From an uncultured Ignavibacteria bacterium (lineage in GTDB: Bacteria > Bacteroidota > Ignavibacteria > Ignavibacteriales > Ignavibacteriaceae): a stretch of 13,714 nucleotides of DNA. The stretch spans positions 1 through 13,714 of the forward strand of contig CALKUG010000020.1 of the NCBI GenBank assembly GCA_937996765.1, read 5' to 3'. The first letter of the stretch is position 1; the number at the start of each line of letters is the position of its first letter. Positions 1 through 6,605 of the stretch are shown in pieces. A program made the position numbers and the translations under genes. The notes beneath the pieces are model-generated. The model did not search any database. It was not told the DNA's origin and saw only the letters and a list, made by a program, of their open reading frames with translations.

Positions 1-54
1 ACCCGCGACCAACAGCTTGGAAGGCTGTGACTCTACCAACTGAGTTACTCCCGC
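1..54 (-). tRNA. tRNA-Gly (UCC), 3' part cut by window edge
   Basis: Read on the minus strand, the gene starts GCGGGAGTAACTCAG. It has a D-loop with GTTGG and an anticodon loop CTTCCAA, giving anticodon UCC for glycine. U8 is present. The T-arm and the 3' acceptor strand lie beyond the left edge of the window, so the gene is incomplete only because of the cut. It lies 18 bases downstream of tRNA-Tyr on the same strand and is probably cotranscribed with it. In many bacteria Tyr-Gly-Thr tRNA genes precede tuf, so a tRNA-Thr and an EF-Tu gene may follow to the left (inference). Confidence 0.93.
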
Positions 55-72
55 AGTATCTTCTTAATTTTG

Positions 73-156
73 TGGGCGGCGAGGGATTCGAACCCCCAAA
101 GGCGTAAGCCAACGGATTTACAGTCCGCCCCGACTCTCCAACTTCGGCGTCCGCCC
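73..156 (-). tRNA. tRNA-Tyr (GUA), class II with long variable arm
   Basis: The minus strand gives an acceptor 5' strand GGGCGG(A) and a matching 3' strand GCCGCCC, with discriminator A at position 73. The D-arm is CCGA/TCGG. The anticodon stem is GCGGA/TCCGT around the loop CTGTAAA, so the anticodon is GUA (Tyr). A long variable arm (GGC/GCC stem) and a T-arm with TTCGAAT complete it. CCA is not encoded. Two oddities: the seventh acceptor pair is A-G, and the base at position 8 is C where U is almost universal. The fold is otherwise intact, so I expect a functional gene. Confidence 0.93.
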
Positions 157-313
157 GGGTTTATTTACCTTTTCGGTAATTATTAAGAAGATAGACACGA
201 AATGTAACGCTTGTATCTCTCAAATGCAATAGCATAAAGAACATTTTTAAATGGACTTCGAATATAGGGACTGCACTTTCATTATCCAAATTTTGTTTAA
301 TTATTTTTGGTTT

Positions 314-347
314 TTTGAATTAATTTTGTTTCTTTTTTGTTACTTTG
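314..347 (+). promoter_or_regulatory. Possible FCB-type promoter upstream of cheW-czb
   Basis: TTTG at 314-317 is followed 22 bases later by TTACTTTG (340-347). This is one mismatch from the Bacteroidota -7 consensus TAnnTTTG and lies at roughly the expected distance from a -33 TTTG. The box ends 33 bases before the ATG at 381. The region is T-rich, so a chance match is quite possible. It is the only box-like pair I find in the 224-base gap between tRNA-Tyr and the gene. That gap otherwise holds only a weak 5-bp hairpin at 165-179 (TTACC/GGTAA). Confidence 0.3.
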
Positions 348-380
348 CTACAACTTAAATTAATTTAACCAGGATTTACA

Positions 381-1217
381 ATGTCTTCTGAGCAACTCGA
401 AAATAAGATTTCTGAGCGTAGATTATTTCTTATCGTTGAGGTTGCCGGCCAAAACTTTGGCTTGGAAGCTCTCAAGGTAAAGGAGATTATAGCAGTTCCT
501 ACCATCACAAAGGTTCCTCGAACAAAATCTGTGATTAGAGGTTTAATTAAACTTCGCGAGCAAATTATTCCCCTGCTTGATACTCGCCAACGTCTTTCTT
601 TTCGCTCAGTAGAATCGGAAGACAACGATTTAGTTGAATTGCTGAAAGCTCGTAAACAAGACCACATAAACTGGGTGGATACCCTTTTGAACTCAGTAAT
701 GGAGCAAAAAGAATTTACCCTCCAAAACGATCCCTCCAAATGCAATTTTGGGAAATGGTATTACTCGTTTAAAACCGACAATGTTGTGCTTGCCGATTTG
801 TTAGACAAGTTTGAGCTTCCCCATAGCAAAATCCATCGCTATGCTGAGCGAGTAAAAAAGGCCATACAAAACGAAGGTTACGACACAGCACTCGAATTAT
901 GCAATCAAGCAAGAGATAAAGAGTTAAAACAACTTGTTCGTTTGTTCGACAATCTCATTACCAATATCAAAGCAACCCGTAAAGAGTTTGCCGTGGTCTA
1001 TGAGCTCGAGCACGAAACTGTTGCTCTCTCTGTGGATAAGGTTCACTTTATTGCAGAAGTACAACAGGATCAAATTAAAAGTTTAGGCGAGTACAACAAG
1101 AACAGCGAATTTGCCAGAGGCATCTGTTATGTAAACGAAACATCTTTTATAATTTTGGATGACTCAGTTACACAAGTTAACTCAACTGTTCCAACATTAG
1201 AGGATGCAATTGCTTGA
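381..1217 (+). CDS. CheW-like chemotaxis coupling protein with inserted CZB zinc-binding domain
   Basis: This 278-residue cytosolic protein has a CheW fold in two parts. Residues about 14-75 form the first CheW half, with KVKEII and IRGLIKLREQIIPLLDTR, which keep the Glu and Arg that CheW uses to contact receptors and CheA. Residues about 202-266 form the second half (EFAVVYELEHETVALSVDKV ... FIILDD). Between them, about 88-160, is a chemoreceptor zinc-binding (CZB) domain: H95, W98, C121 in CNFGKWYYS, H148 and H152 supply the family's 3-His/1-Cys zinc site. About 40 helical, charged residues link CZB to the second half. The ATG is chosen because AGGA at 371-374 sits 6 bases upstream. CheW couples receptors to CheA; CZB domains are known to sense zinc and oxidants such as HOCl through the Cys. 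The sensing role here is inference. No other che gene is present; the ydeI-like gene downstream overlaps it. Confidence 0.88.
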   Translation: MSSEQLENKISERRLFLIVEVAGQNFGLEALKVKEIIAVPTITKVPRTKSVIRGLIKLREQIIPLLDTRQRLSFRSVESEDNDLVELLKARKQDHINWVDTLLNSVMEQKEFTLQNDPSKCNFGKWYYSFKTDNVVLADLLDKFELPHSKIHRYAERVKKAIQNEGYDTALELCNQARDKELKQLVRLFDNLITNIKATRKEFAVVYELEHETVALSVDKVHFIAEVQQDQIKSLGEYNKNSEFARGICYVNETSFIILDDSVTQVNSTVPTLEDAIA

Positions 1218-1792
1218 ACGAAAAATTGGATTTGTACTTTGAGAAACTAAAACAGTGGAAAGACGAATTTACACTTATTCGGGCTTTTATTCTTGAATGC
1301 AATGTACAAGAGGATATTAAATGGCGGTTGCCTTGTTACACTAACGAAGGCAAAAACATTGTGATACTTCAGCCTTTTAAGGAGTATTGTGCAGTAATGT
1401 TTTTTAAGGGTGTACTACTTAAGGACGAGCAAAAGGTTCTGCACAACTTATCTGAGAATACTCAGTCCGCGCGTCAAATAAGGTTTAAAGATGTTGAGCA
1501 AATAATACCACTCAAACAAACAATTATTGAGTATGTTAACGAAGCAATCGAATTAGAAAAGCTGGGGGCAAAGGTAGAATTTAAACCTACTTCAGAGTAC
1601 GATGTACCCGAAGAGTTTCAAAACTTTTTAGAGAACATCCCGGGACTTAAAGATGCCTTTGAATCGCTCACCCCGGGCAGACAGCGAGGCTATCTGTTAT
1701 TTTTCTCCTCCCCCAAGCAATCAGCCACTAAAATATCCAGAATACAGAAGTCTATTCCTCAAATCATCGCCGGTAAAGGGATAAATGATTAG
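1214..1792 (+). CDS. YdeI/OmdA family protein with DUF1801 domain
   Basis: The 192-residue protein has an N-terminal DUF1801 (YdhG-like, frataxin-like alpha/beta) domain at about 1-110. Features there are DIKWRLPCYTNEGKNIV, EYCAVMFFKG and SARQIRF. A C-terminal YdeI-type segment at about 130-190 has YDVPEEFQNFLE and TPGRQRGYLLFFSSPKQSATKISRI without its first residues. Relatives are annotated as bacteriocin-protection or OmpD-associated (OmdA) proteins, but their molecular activity is poorly defined and I assign no reaction. There is no signal peptide, so it is cytosolic. The start is TTG at 1214, sharing four bases with the TGA of the CheW-CZB gene. GAGGA at 1200-1204 lies about 9 bases upstream, and no ATG fits the conserved N-terminus. 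The overlap suggests translational coupling. It ends 4 bases from the tail of convergent comM. Confidence 0.85.
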   Translation: MNEKLDLYFEKLKQWKDEFTLIRAFILECNVQEDIKWRLPCYTNEGKNIVILQPFKEYCAVMFFKGVLLKDEQKVLHNLSENTQSARQIRFKDVEQIIPLKQTIIEYVNEAIELEKLGAKVEFKPTSEYDVPEEFQNFLENIPGLKDAFESLTPGRQRGYLLFFSSPKQSATKISRIQKSIPQIIAGKGIND

Positions 1793-1796
1793 CCTG

Positions 1797-3332
1797 CTAA
1801 TTATTCCACAATTCTCTGTCTAATGAGCGGTATTGAATTGCTTCGCTGAGGTGGAATGTTTCAATTTCTTTTGAGCCTTCCAAATCGGCTATAGTTCGGG
1901 CAACTTTCAGTATGCGGTCGTAAGCACGTGCAGAAAGCCCGAGTCGGCTCATTGCCATCTTTAATAGCTCCGCACCATCGTTATTGAGTTTACAAAAACT
2001 ACGCACTTCTTTCGAACCCATATCTGCATTAGAGTATATGTGCGGATAACTCGCAAAGCGCTGTTTTTGTATCTCCCGAGCTCTCACTACCCTTTCACGT
2101 ATTGCCTTTGAACTTTCACCTTTAACATCCGATGAAAGATCTTTGTACTTAACGGCAGGAACCTCTATGTGAATATCAATTCTATCTAAAAGCGGACCCG
2201 AAATCTTACCCATATACTTTTGTATCTGCATCTGATTACAGGTGCACTCCCTCGAGGGATCTGTATAATAACCACAGGGGCAGGGATTCATAGCTGCGGC
2301 CAACATCATATTCGCAGGATACTCAACCGTTAGCTTAGAGCGACTTACTGTAACTTTACCATCTTCAAGCGGCTGACGTAATACTTCAAGCACATTTTTC
2401 TTAAATTCCGGCAACTCATCCAAAAACAGTACACCATGATGCGCAAGTGATACTTCACCGGGCCTTGGGTATGAGCCACCGCCGACCAAAGCTGCATCAG
2501 AAGTGGTATGATGCGGCGATCTAAACGGTCTTTCGGTTATTAGAGCTTTCTCTTTCGTCAATAAACCGGCCACAGAGTGGATTTTTGTAGTCTCTAAGGC
2601 CTCTTCAAAGCTCATTGGGGGTAAAATTGAGGGTATGCGTTTGGAAAGCATTGTTTTACCCGACCCGGGAGGCCCTATCATCAGAATGTTATGCCCTCCG
2701 GCAGCAGCTACTTCAAGAGCGCGTTTTACGTTTTCTTGGCCTTTTACATCGCTGAAATCATAAGGATAGTCGTTTAATTTATCGAACAACGAGGCGGTAT
2801 CCACAATTATAGCTTCAGAAGCCCCTCCATTAAGAAATTCGATTACCTGTTGCAATGTATCAAACCCAAAAACTTCAATACCCTCTACAACGGCCGCCTC
2901 TTGAGCGGAGAGTGTTGGGAATATAATGCGTTTTAATCCACGGTTTTTTGCCTCAATACTTAAAGGCAATGCGCCTTTCAGCGGACGTAATGAGCCATCG
3001 AGCGAAAGCTCACCCATAATGAGGGTATCTGAAAGTAAATTTTGAGAGACTGTTTCCGAGGCGGCCAAAATTCCGACGGCGATGGGTAGGTCAAAGGCAC
3101 TTCCCTCTTTTTTGAGGTCTGCAGGAGCTAAGTTGATGGTAATTTTTCGAAGGGCTAAGTCAAAGCCCGAATTGAGAACCGCTGCATGAACACGTTCGCG
3201 GCTTTCTTTTACTGCGTTATCAGGGAGTCCAACTAATGTAAAATTTGGTATTCCCTTTTCTGCACTGGTCTCCACTTCTACAAGCAGAGCATCAATGCCT
3301 ATAGTAACCCCGGCGTAAACTTTTGAAAGCAT
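1797..3332 (-). CDS. comM: ComM/YifB family AAA+ ATPase (Mg-chelatase-like)
   Basis: The 511-residue cytosolic AAA+ helicase-like protein has an N-terminal ChlI/Lon-like domain (about 1-165), then a Mg-chelatase AAA+ core. Walker A is GPPGSGKT at about 220-227 and Walker B VLFLDELPEF at about 301-310. A Cys cluster, CPC...CTC, falls at about 351-365, followed by GPLLDRIDIH and a C-terminal Mg_chelatase_C helical region. Length and domain order match full-length YifB. In naturally transformable species ComM promotes branch migration of incoming DNA during recombination; the role here is inferred from the family. The ATG at 3332 is preferred because the family starts MLxKVY. A TTG six bases earlier would add only two residues. 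It follows nuoI by 52 bases and may be its operon tail. A hairpin lies just upstream of the start. Confidence 0.93.
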   Translation of the reverse strand: MLSKVYAGVTIGIDALLVEVETSAEKGIPNFTLVGLPDNAVKESRERVHAAVLNSGFDLALRKITINLAPADLKKEGSAFDLPIAVGILAASETVSQNLLSDTLIMGELSLDGSLRPLKGALPLSIEAKNRGLKRIIFPTLSAQEAAVVEGIEVFGFDTLQQVIEFLNGGASEAIIVDTASLFDKLNDYPYDFSDVKGQENVKRALEVAAAGGHNILMIGPPGSGKTMLSKRIPSILPPMSFEEALETTKIHSVAGLLTKEKALITERPFRSPHHTTSDAALVGGGSYPRPGEVSLAHHGVLFLDELPEFKKNVLEVLRQPLEDGKVTVSRSKLTVEYPANMMLAAAMNPCPCGYYTDPSRECTCNQMQIQKYMGKISGPLLDRIDIHIEVPAVKYKDLSSDVKGESSKAIRERVVRAREIQKQRFASYPHIYSNADMGSKEVRSFCKLNNDGAELLKMAMSRLGLSARAYDRILKVARTIADLEGSKEIETFHLSEAIQYRSLDRELWNN

Positions 3333-3343
3333 ACCCAATCCCC

Positions 3344-3365
3344 GCCGCTTGCTCTTTCAAGCGAC
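3344..3365 (-). promoter_or_regulatory. Hairpin immediately upstream of comM start
   Basis: Read on the minus strand, GTCGCTTG pairs with CAAGCGGC (8 bp, one G-U) around the 6-base loop AAAGAG. The stem ends 11 bases before the comM ATG, next to a G-rich GGGGATTGGG stretch that could act as ribosome binding site. No T-tract follows, so it is not a standard intrinsic terminator for nuoI. It could be a leader hairpin affecting comM translation or an mRNA processing site; the function is unknown. Confidence 0.45.
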
Positions 3366-3384
3366 TATTATTGTCTAAATACTG

Positions 3385-3879
3385 TTATTTATTACTTCTT
3401 AAAAAGTCTATTCTATCTTGAAGCTCAGTAATGGGCTTCAAGAGTTTATCTTTACCATAAATGGCGTCTTCGCGGTTTGAGAAGGTAAGTTCGTAGTCTT
3501 TGCTCATTACAATTGCTTCTTCGGGGCATACTTCTTCACACAAGCCACAGAAAATACAACGCAACATATTGATTTCAAATTTCTCGGGGTAGCGTTCTTT
3601 TTCTCTATCTGTCTCGCCGGCTTGTACTTCAATTGCTAATGCCGGGCAAACGCGTGAACACAATCCACACGCAACACAACGCTCCTCGCCGCCGGCTTCC
3701 ATAACAAGTACAGGTCTGCCACGGTAAGAACCAACCGGTTCAAATTTAACTTCCGGGTACTCCATTGTAAAGCGTGGTTGAAACATTTGCTTCATGGTGG
3801 ATTTTAATCCTTTTACCACCTCGGGTACATACATTTTTTCCCAAAGTGTTAAATCCTTTAATCTTTTTTTCTCAGCCAT
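3385..3879 (-). CDS. nuoI: NADH-quinone oxidoreductase subunit I
   Basis: NuoI carries the two [4Fe-4S] clusters (N6a, N6b) that pass electrons to quinone in the complex I hydrophilic arm, at the membrane surface. The 164-residue protein has two ferredoxin motifs, CVACGLCSRVCP (C68, C71, C74, C78) and CIFCGLCEEVCP (C108, C111, C114, C118). Each fourth Cys is followed by Pro, as in the family. The N-terminal amphipathic region (WEKMYVPEVVKGLKSTMKQM) fits the membrane-facing helix. The ATG at 3879 has GAGGA five bases upstream. It starts 10 bases after the nuoH stop, so the two are cotranscribed. nuoJ, which usually follows, is absent; comM comes next. Confidence 0.97.
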   Translation of the reverse strand: MAEKKRLKDLTLWEKMYVPEVVKGLKSTMKQMFQPRFTMEYPEVKFEPVGSYRGRPVLVMEAGGEERCVACGLCSRVCPALAIEVQAGETDREKERYPEKFEINMLRCIFCGLCEEVCPEEAIVMSKDYELTFSNREDAIYGKDKLLKPITELQDRIDFLRSNK

Positions 3880-3889
3880 TCGAATCCTC

Positions 3890-4918
3890 TTACTTAATCC
3901 ACATTGCTAATACTGCGGCCCATACTACGTTTAACAACGAAAGTGGGAACATAACTTTCCATCCTAAATCCATCAACTGATCATATCTGAATCGTGGTAA
4001 ACTCCAACGAACCCAAATAAAGAAAAAGAGCAAAACACCCATCTTTACGAAAAACGAGCCAACTTGAATTGCTGCATTTACTCCTTCAGAAAGTCCCAAT
4101 TTTTCTAAAAATGGTACTTGCCACCCACCTAAATAAAGGGTTACTATTAAGCTTGAGGCAATAATCATATTTGCATATTCAGCAAGAAAGAAACCCGCAA
4201 ACTTCATACTTGAGTATTCGGTATGGAAACCACCAACAAGTTCCGGCTCCGCTTCCGGTAAATCGAAAGGTAATCTGTTTGTTTCTGCAAAAGCAGCAAC
4301 TACAAAGGTTATAAAACCTATGGGTTGCAATAAAGCATTCCACATTAAACCACTCTGCGATTCAACAATCATTTGCGGGCTTAAAGAACCGGCAAATAAT
4401 AACACGCCGGCAATGGAAAATCCCATCGAAATTTCGTACGATATCATTTGTGCCGAGGAGCGCACTCCGCCTATAAGCGAGTACTTAGACCCCGATGACC
4501 ATCCTGCAAATGTAATAGCATAAACACCAATTGAGGTAAGTGCTAAAACATATAAAATGCCAATGTTCACATCGGCAACTACAAACGGATTCACTATTCC
4601 AAACAACGTAATCGAGGGGCCAATGGGTATAACTGCAAAAGTACCCATAGCAACAAACAATGCTAAAATGGGTGCTAAAGTGTGAATTTTTTTATTGGCG
4701 TTTGTTGGTACAATATCTTCTTTAAGCAACAACTTTAATACATCCGCAAAGGGCTGCAATAAACCTGCCGGACCAACGCGGTTAGGTCCAATTCGGTTTT
4801 GTGCCCAAGCACTTATTTTGCGTTCAAAATACACGAGGTAGGAAACTGTTATCAACACAACATGTGCTATGATAATTACTTTTAACAGTGCTACCACAAA
4901 TGCGAACCACATCTCCAT
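3890..4918 (-). CDS. nuoH: NADH-quinone oxidoreductase subunit H
   Basis: NuoH is the inner-membrane subunit that forms much of the quinone chamber of complex I and joins the peripheral and membrane arms. The 342-residue product is strongly hydrophobic with about eight predicted membrane segments. It has the family blocks RIGPNRVGPAGLLQPFADVL, KYSLIGGVRSSAQMISYEIS and ETNRLPFDLPEAEPELVGGF, then the EYSSMKF and FLAEYANM stretch that follows directly. Acidic residues in the third block are the ones linked to quinone and proton coupling in the family. I choose the ATG at 4918 (MEMWF) because AAGG lies about 8 bases upstream and the gene then begins 10 bases after nuoG. A TTG at 4945 would overlap nuoG and add a charged tail. 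It is cotranscribed with nuoG and nuoI. Confidence 0.97.
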   Translation of the reverse strand: MEMWFAFVVALLKVIIIAHVVLITVSYLVYFERKISAWAQNRIGPNRVGPAGLLQPFADVLKLLLKEDIVPTNANKKIHTLAPILALFVAMGTFAVIPIGPSITLFGIVNPFVVADVNIGILYVLALTSIGVYAITFAGWSSGSKYSLIGGVRSSAQMISYEISMGFSIAGVLLFAGSLSPQMIVESQSGLMWNALLQPIGFITFVVAAFAETNRLPFDLPEAEPELVGGFHTEYSSMKFAGFFLAEYANMIIASSLIVTLYLGGWQVPFLEKLGLSEGVNAAIQVGSFFVKMGVLLFFFIWVRWSLPRFRYDQLMDLGWKVMFPLSLLNVVWAAVLAMWIK

Positions 4919-4928
4919 AAAAATTACC

Positions 4929-6590
4929 TTATACCTTCTCTGCAACTAAGGAAATCTTTGCTCCTTGATTTCCCATAACATCATAATCGAGCCCATGAAA
5001 TTCTTTTACGTGTTTCGCAACATCGTGAAAAACTTCCTCGGCCATTTTGAATTTTAATTTGTGCCCAAACGAATTAAATAACATTGTTATAAAACTCCAC
5101 GAAGGGCGTGCATCAATTTTGTTCACCTGTCCCCAACGGTCGAAGTTGGTTCCAAATTTATCTAAACGGCTTAACGACATACCATCCAAACTTCTATCAA
5201 GCTCCTGGGTTGCAACCGCAGGTCTAATTCTTTGTGCCATTCCGTTTATATTCACCCATGTTCCGTTTTTCTCGGCATACGAAGCAGCAGGGAGCACCAC
5301 ATTTGCTAACGCTGTAGTTGCGTTTTTAACAACCGAATGAACAACAAGAAAATCGAGCTTCGCAAGTATTGCTTCGAACTTATGGTCGAGTGCTACAAGG
5401 TCCTCTTCCATTACATACAATGCTTTTATTTTACCTGTTTCGATAGCGTGCATAATTACCGCAAAATTTTCGGATGTTATACCCATCAGTTTTGCACCTA
5501 AAGCGTTGGGAGATTTATCTTCGGTAATAAGAATTTTATCTGCTGTGCCATGTTTGATGTGCGAGGGCATTGCCACATTTTTAGTTTTTAATATTTCTTT
5601 GGCAAACTTTGCGAGTAAATAGTTATCCTCAAGGGTAGCATGCGCAGAGCCAATTACGCCAATTTCATCACTGCTGAATGCTTTGAATTCAGAGGTAATA
5701 TGGGCAACAGCTTCCGACCAATTTGCCTGCATTAAAGTGCCGTCTCTTCTTAACATCGGAGCAATAATACGGCTTTCAGAATTCACTTCCTTAAAGGTGT
5801 CCAATCTTCCATGATCGCACATCCAGTAACTGTTTACTTGCTCATTATGGCGTGGGGTCAATCTGAGTATTTCATTTTTACGAACCCAAATATCTATGTT
5901 ACATCCACGTGAGCAACCCGAACAAACTGATTGGGTGGATGACATATCCCATACGCGGGATTTAAACCTGAAATCACGATTGGTTAATGCGCCAACGGGA
6001 CAAATATCAGTAACGTTTAACGAATAGGGGTTATCAAGTTGCTTGCCGGGGAAAGTTGTTATGGTTACTCTATCACCGCGTTTTACAAAGGTGAGTTCTG
6101 TTTCTTGAGCAACTTCATCACAAAAGCGTATGCAGCGCGAGCATGATATACAACGCTCGGCATCAAACATCACATAGGGTCCAAGCTCAACACGTTTATC
6201 TTTGTGCTGCTTTTCTTCGGTAAAGCGTCCTTCGCCGGTACTATGGTTATACGCGTAATCTTGTAATTTGCACTCGCCTGCTTCATCGCAAATCGGGCAA
6301 TCCAAGGGGTGATTAATAAGAATAAATTCCATTACCGCATTGCGTGCAGATAAAGCTTTATCGGACTTTGTATGAACCACCATTCCCTCTGCGGCAACGG
6401 TTGCACAAGCAATTGCGAGCTTTGGCATTTTTTCGATTTCCACCAAACAAACTCGGCAATTACCCGAAACACTTAGAGAGGGGTGCCAACAAAAATGAGG
6501 GATATCTATCCCTGAGTCTGTTGCCGCCTCAATAATTGTTTGGCCTTGTCTAAATTCAACTTCTCTTCCGTCAATTGTTAACTTACCCAT
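4929..6590 (-). CDS. nuoG: NADH-quinone oxidoreductase subunit G (short form)
   Basis: NuoG holds the Fe-S chain between the NADH module and the rest of complex I. Visible sites: C34, C45, C48, C62 for the 2Fe-2S N1b; H94, C98, C101, C107 for the His-ligated N5; C147, C150, C153, C197 for N4; and C223, C226, C230, C258 (CX2CX3CX27C) for the off-path N7. The N-terminal ferredoxin-like and His-Cys domains are complete. At 553 residues it is much shorter than E. coli NuoG (about 908). The molybdopterin-oxidoreductase-like C-terminal domain is therefore reduced, ending with a segment that contains VVHSVVKNATTALANVVLPA. The reading frame is intact, so this looks like a lineage form rather than a broken gene. 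It starts 15 bases after the M16 peptidase stop. Confidence 0.95.
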   Translation of the reverse strand: MGKLTIDGREVEFRQGQTIIEAATDSGIDIPHFCWHPSLSVSGNCRVCLVEIEKMPKLAIACATVAAEGMVVHTKSDKALSARNAVMEFILINHPLDCPICDEAGECKLQDYAYNHSTGEGRFTEEKQHKDKRVELGPYVMFDAERCISCSRCIRFCDEVAQETELTFVKRGDRVTITTFPGKQLDNPYSLNVTDICPVGALTNRDFRFKSRVWDMSSTQSVCSGCSRGCNIDIWVRKNEILRLTPRHNEQVNSYWMCDHGRLDTFKEVNSESRIIAPMLRRDGTLMQANWSEAVAHITSEFKAFSSDEIGVIGSAHATLEDNYLLAKFAKEILKTKNVAMPSHIKHGTADKILITEDKSPNALGAKLMGITSENFAVIMHAIETGKIKALYVMEEDLVALDHKFEAILAKLDFLVVHSVVKNATTALANVVLPAASYAEKNGTWVNINGMAQRIRPAVATQELDRSLDGMSLSRLDKFGTNFDRWGQVNKIDARPSWSFITMLFNSFGHKLKFKMAEEVFHDVAKHVKEFHGLDYDVMGNQGAKISLVAEKV

Positions 6591-6605
6591 ACGTTTTCTC
6601 TATCC

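Noticed and set aside
165..179. TTACC/GGTAA hairpin between tRNA-Tyr and the CheW gene
   Set aside because: Only five weak pairs and no T-tract in a useful position; likely chance in AT-rich DNA.
199..224. Possible promoter for the tRNA genes on the minus strand (TACATTTC with an upstream TTTG)
   Set aside because: The spacing of about 14 bases is too short for the FCB consensus and the -7 box has a mismatch.
365..745. Open frame of 126 residues on the minus strand
   Set aside because: It is antisense to the CheW-CZB gene, which has clear domains and a Shine-Dalgarno.
1786..1800. Search for a bidirectional terminator between the convergent ydeI-like gene and comM
   Set aside because: Only 4 bases separate the stops and no stem is visible, so none is annotated.
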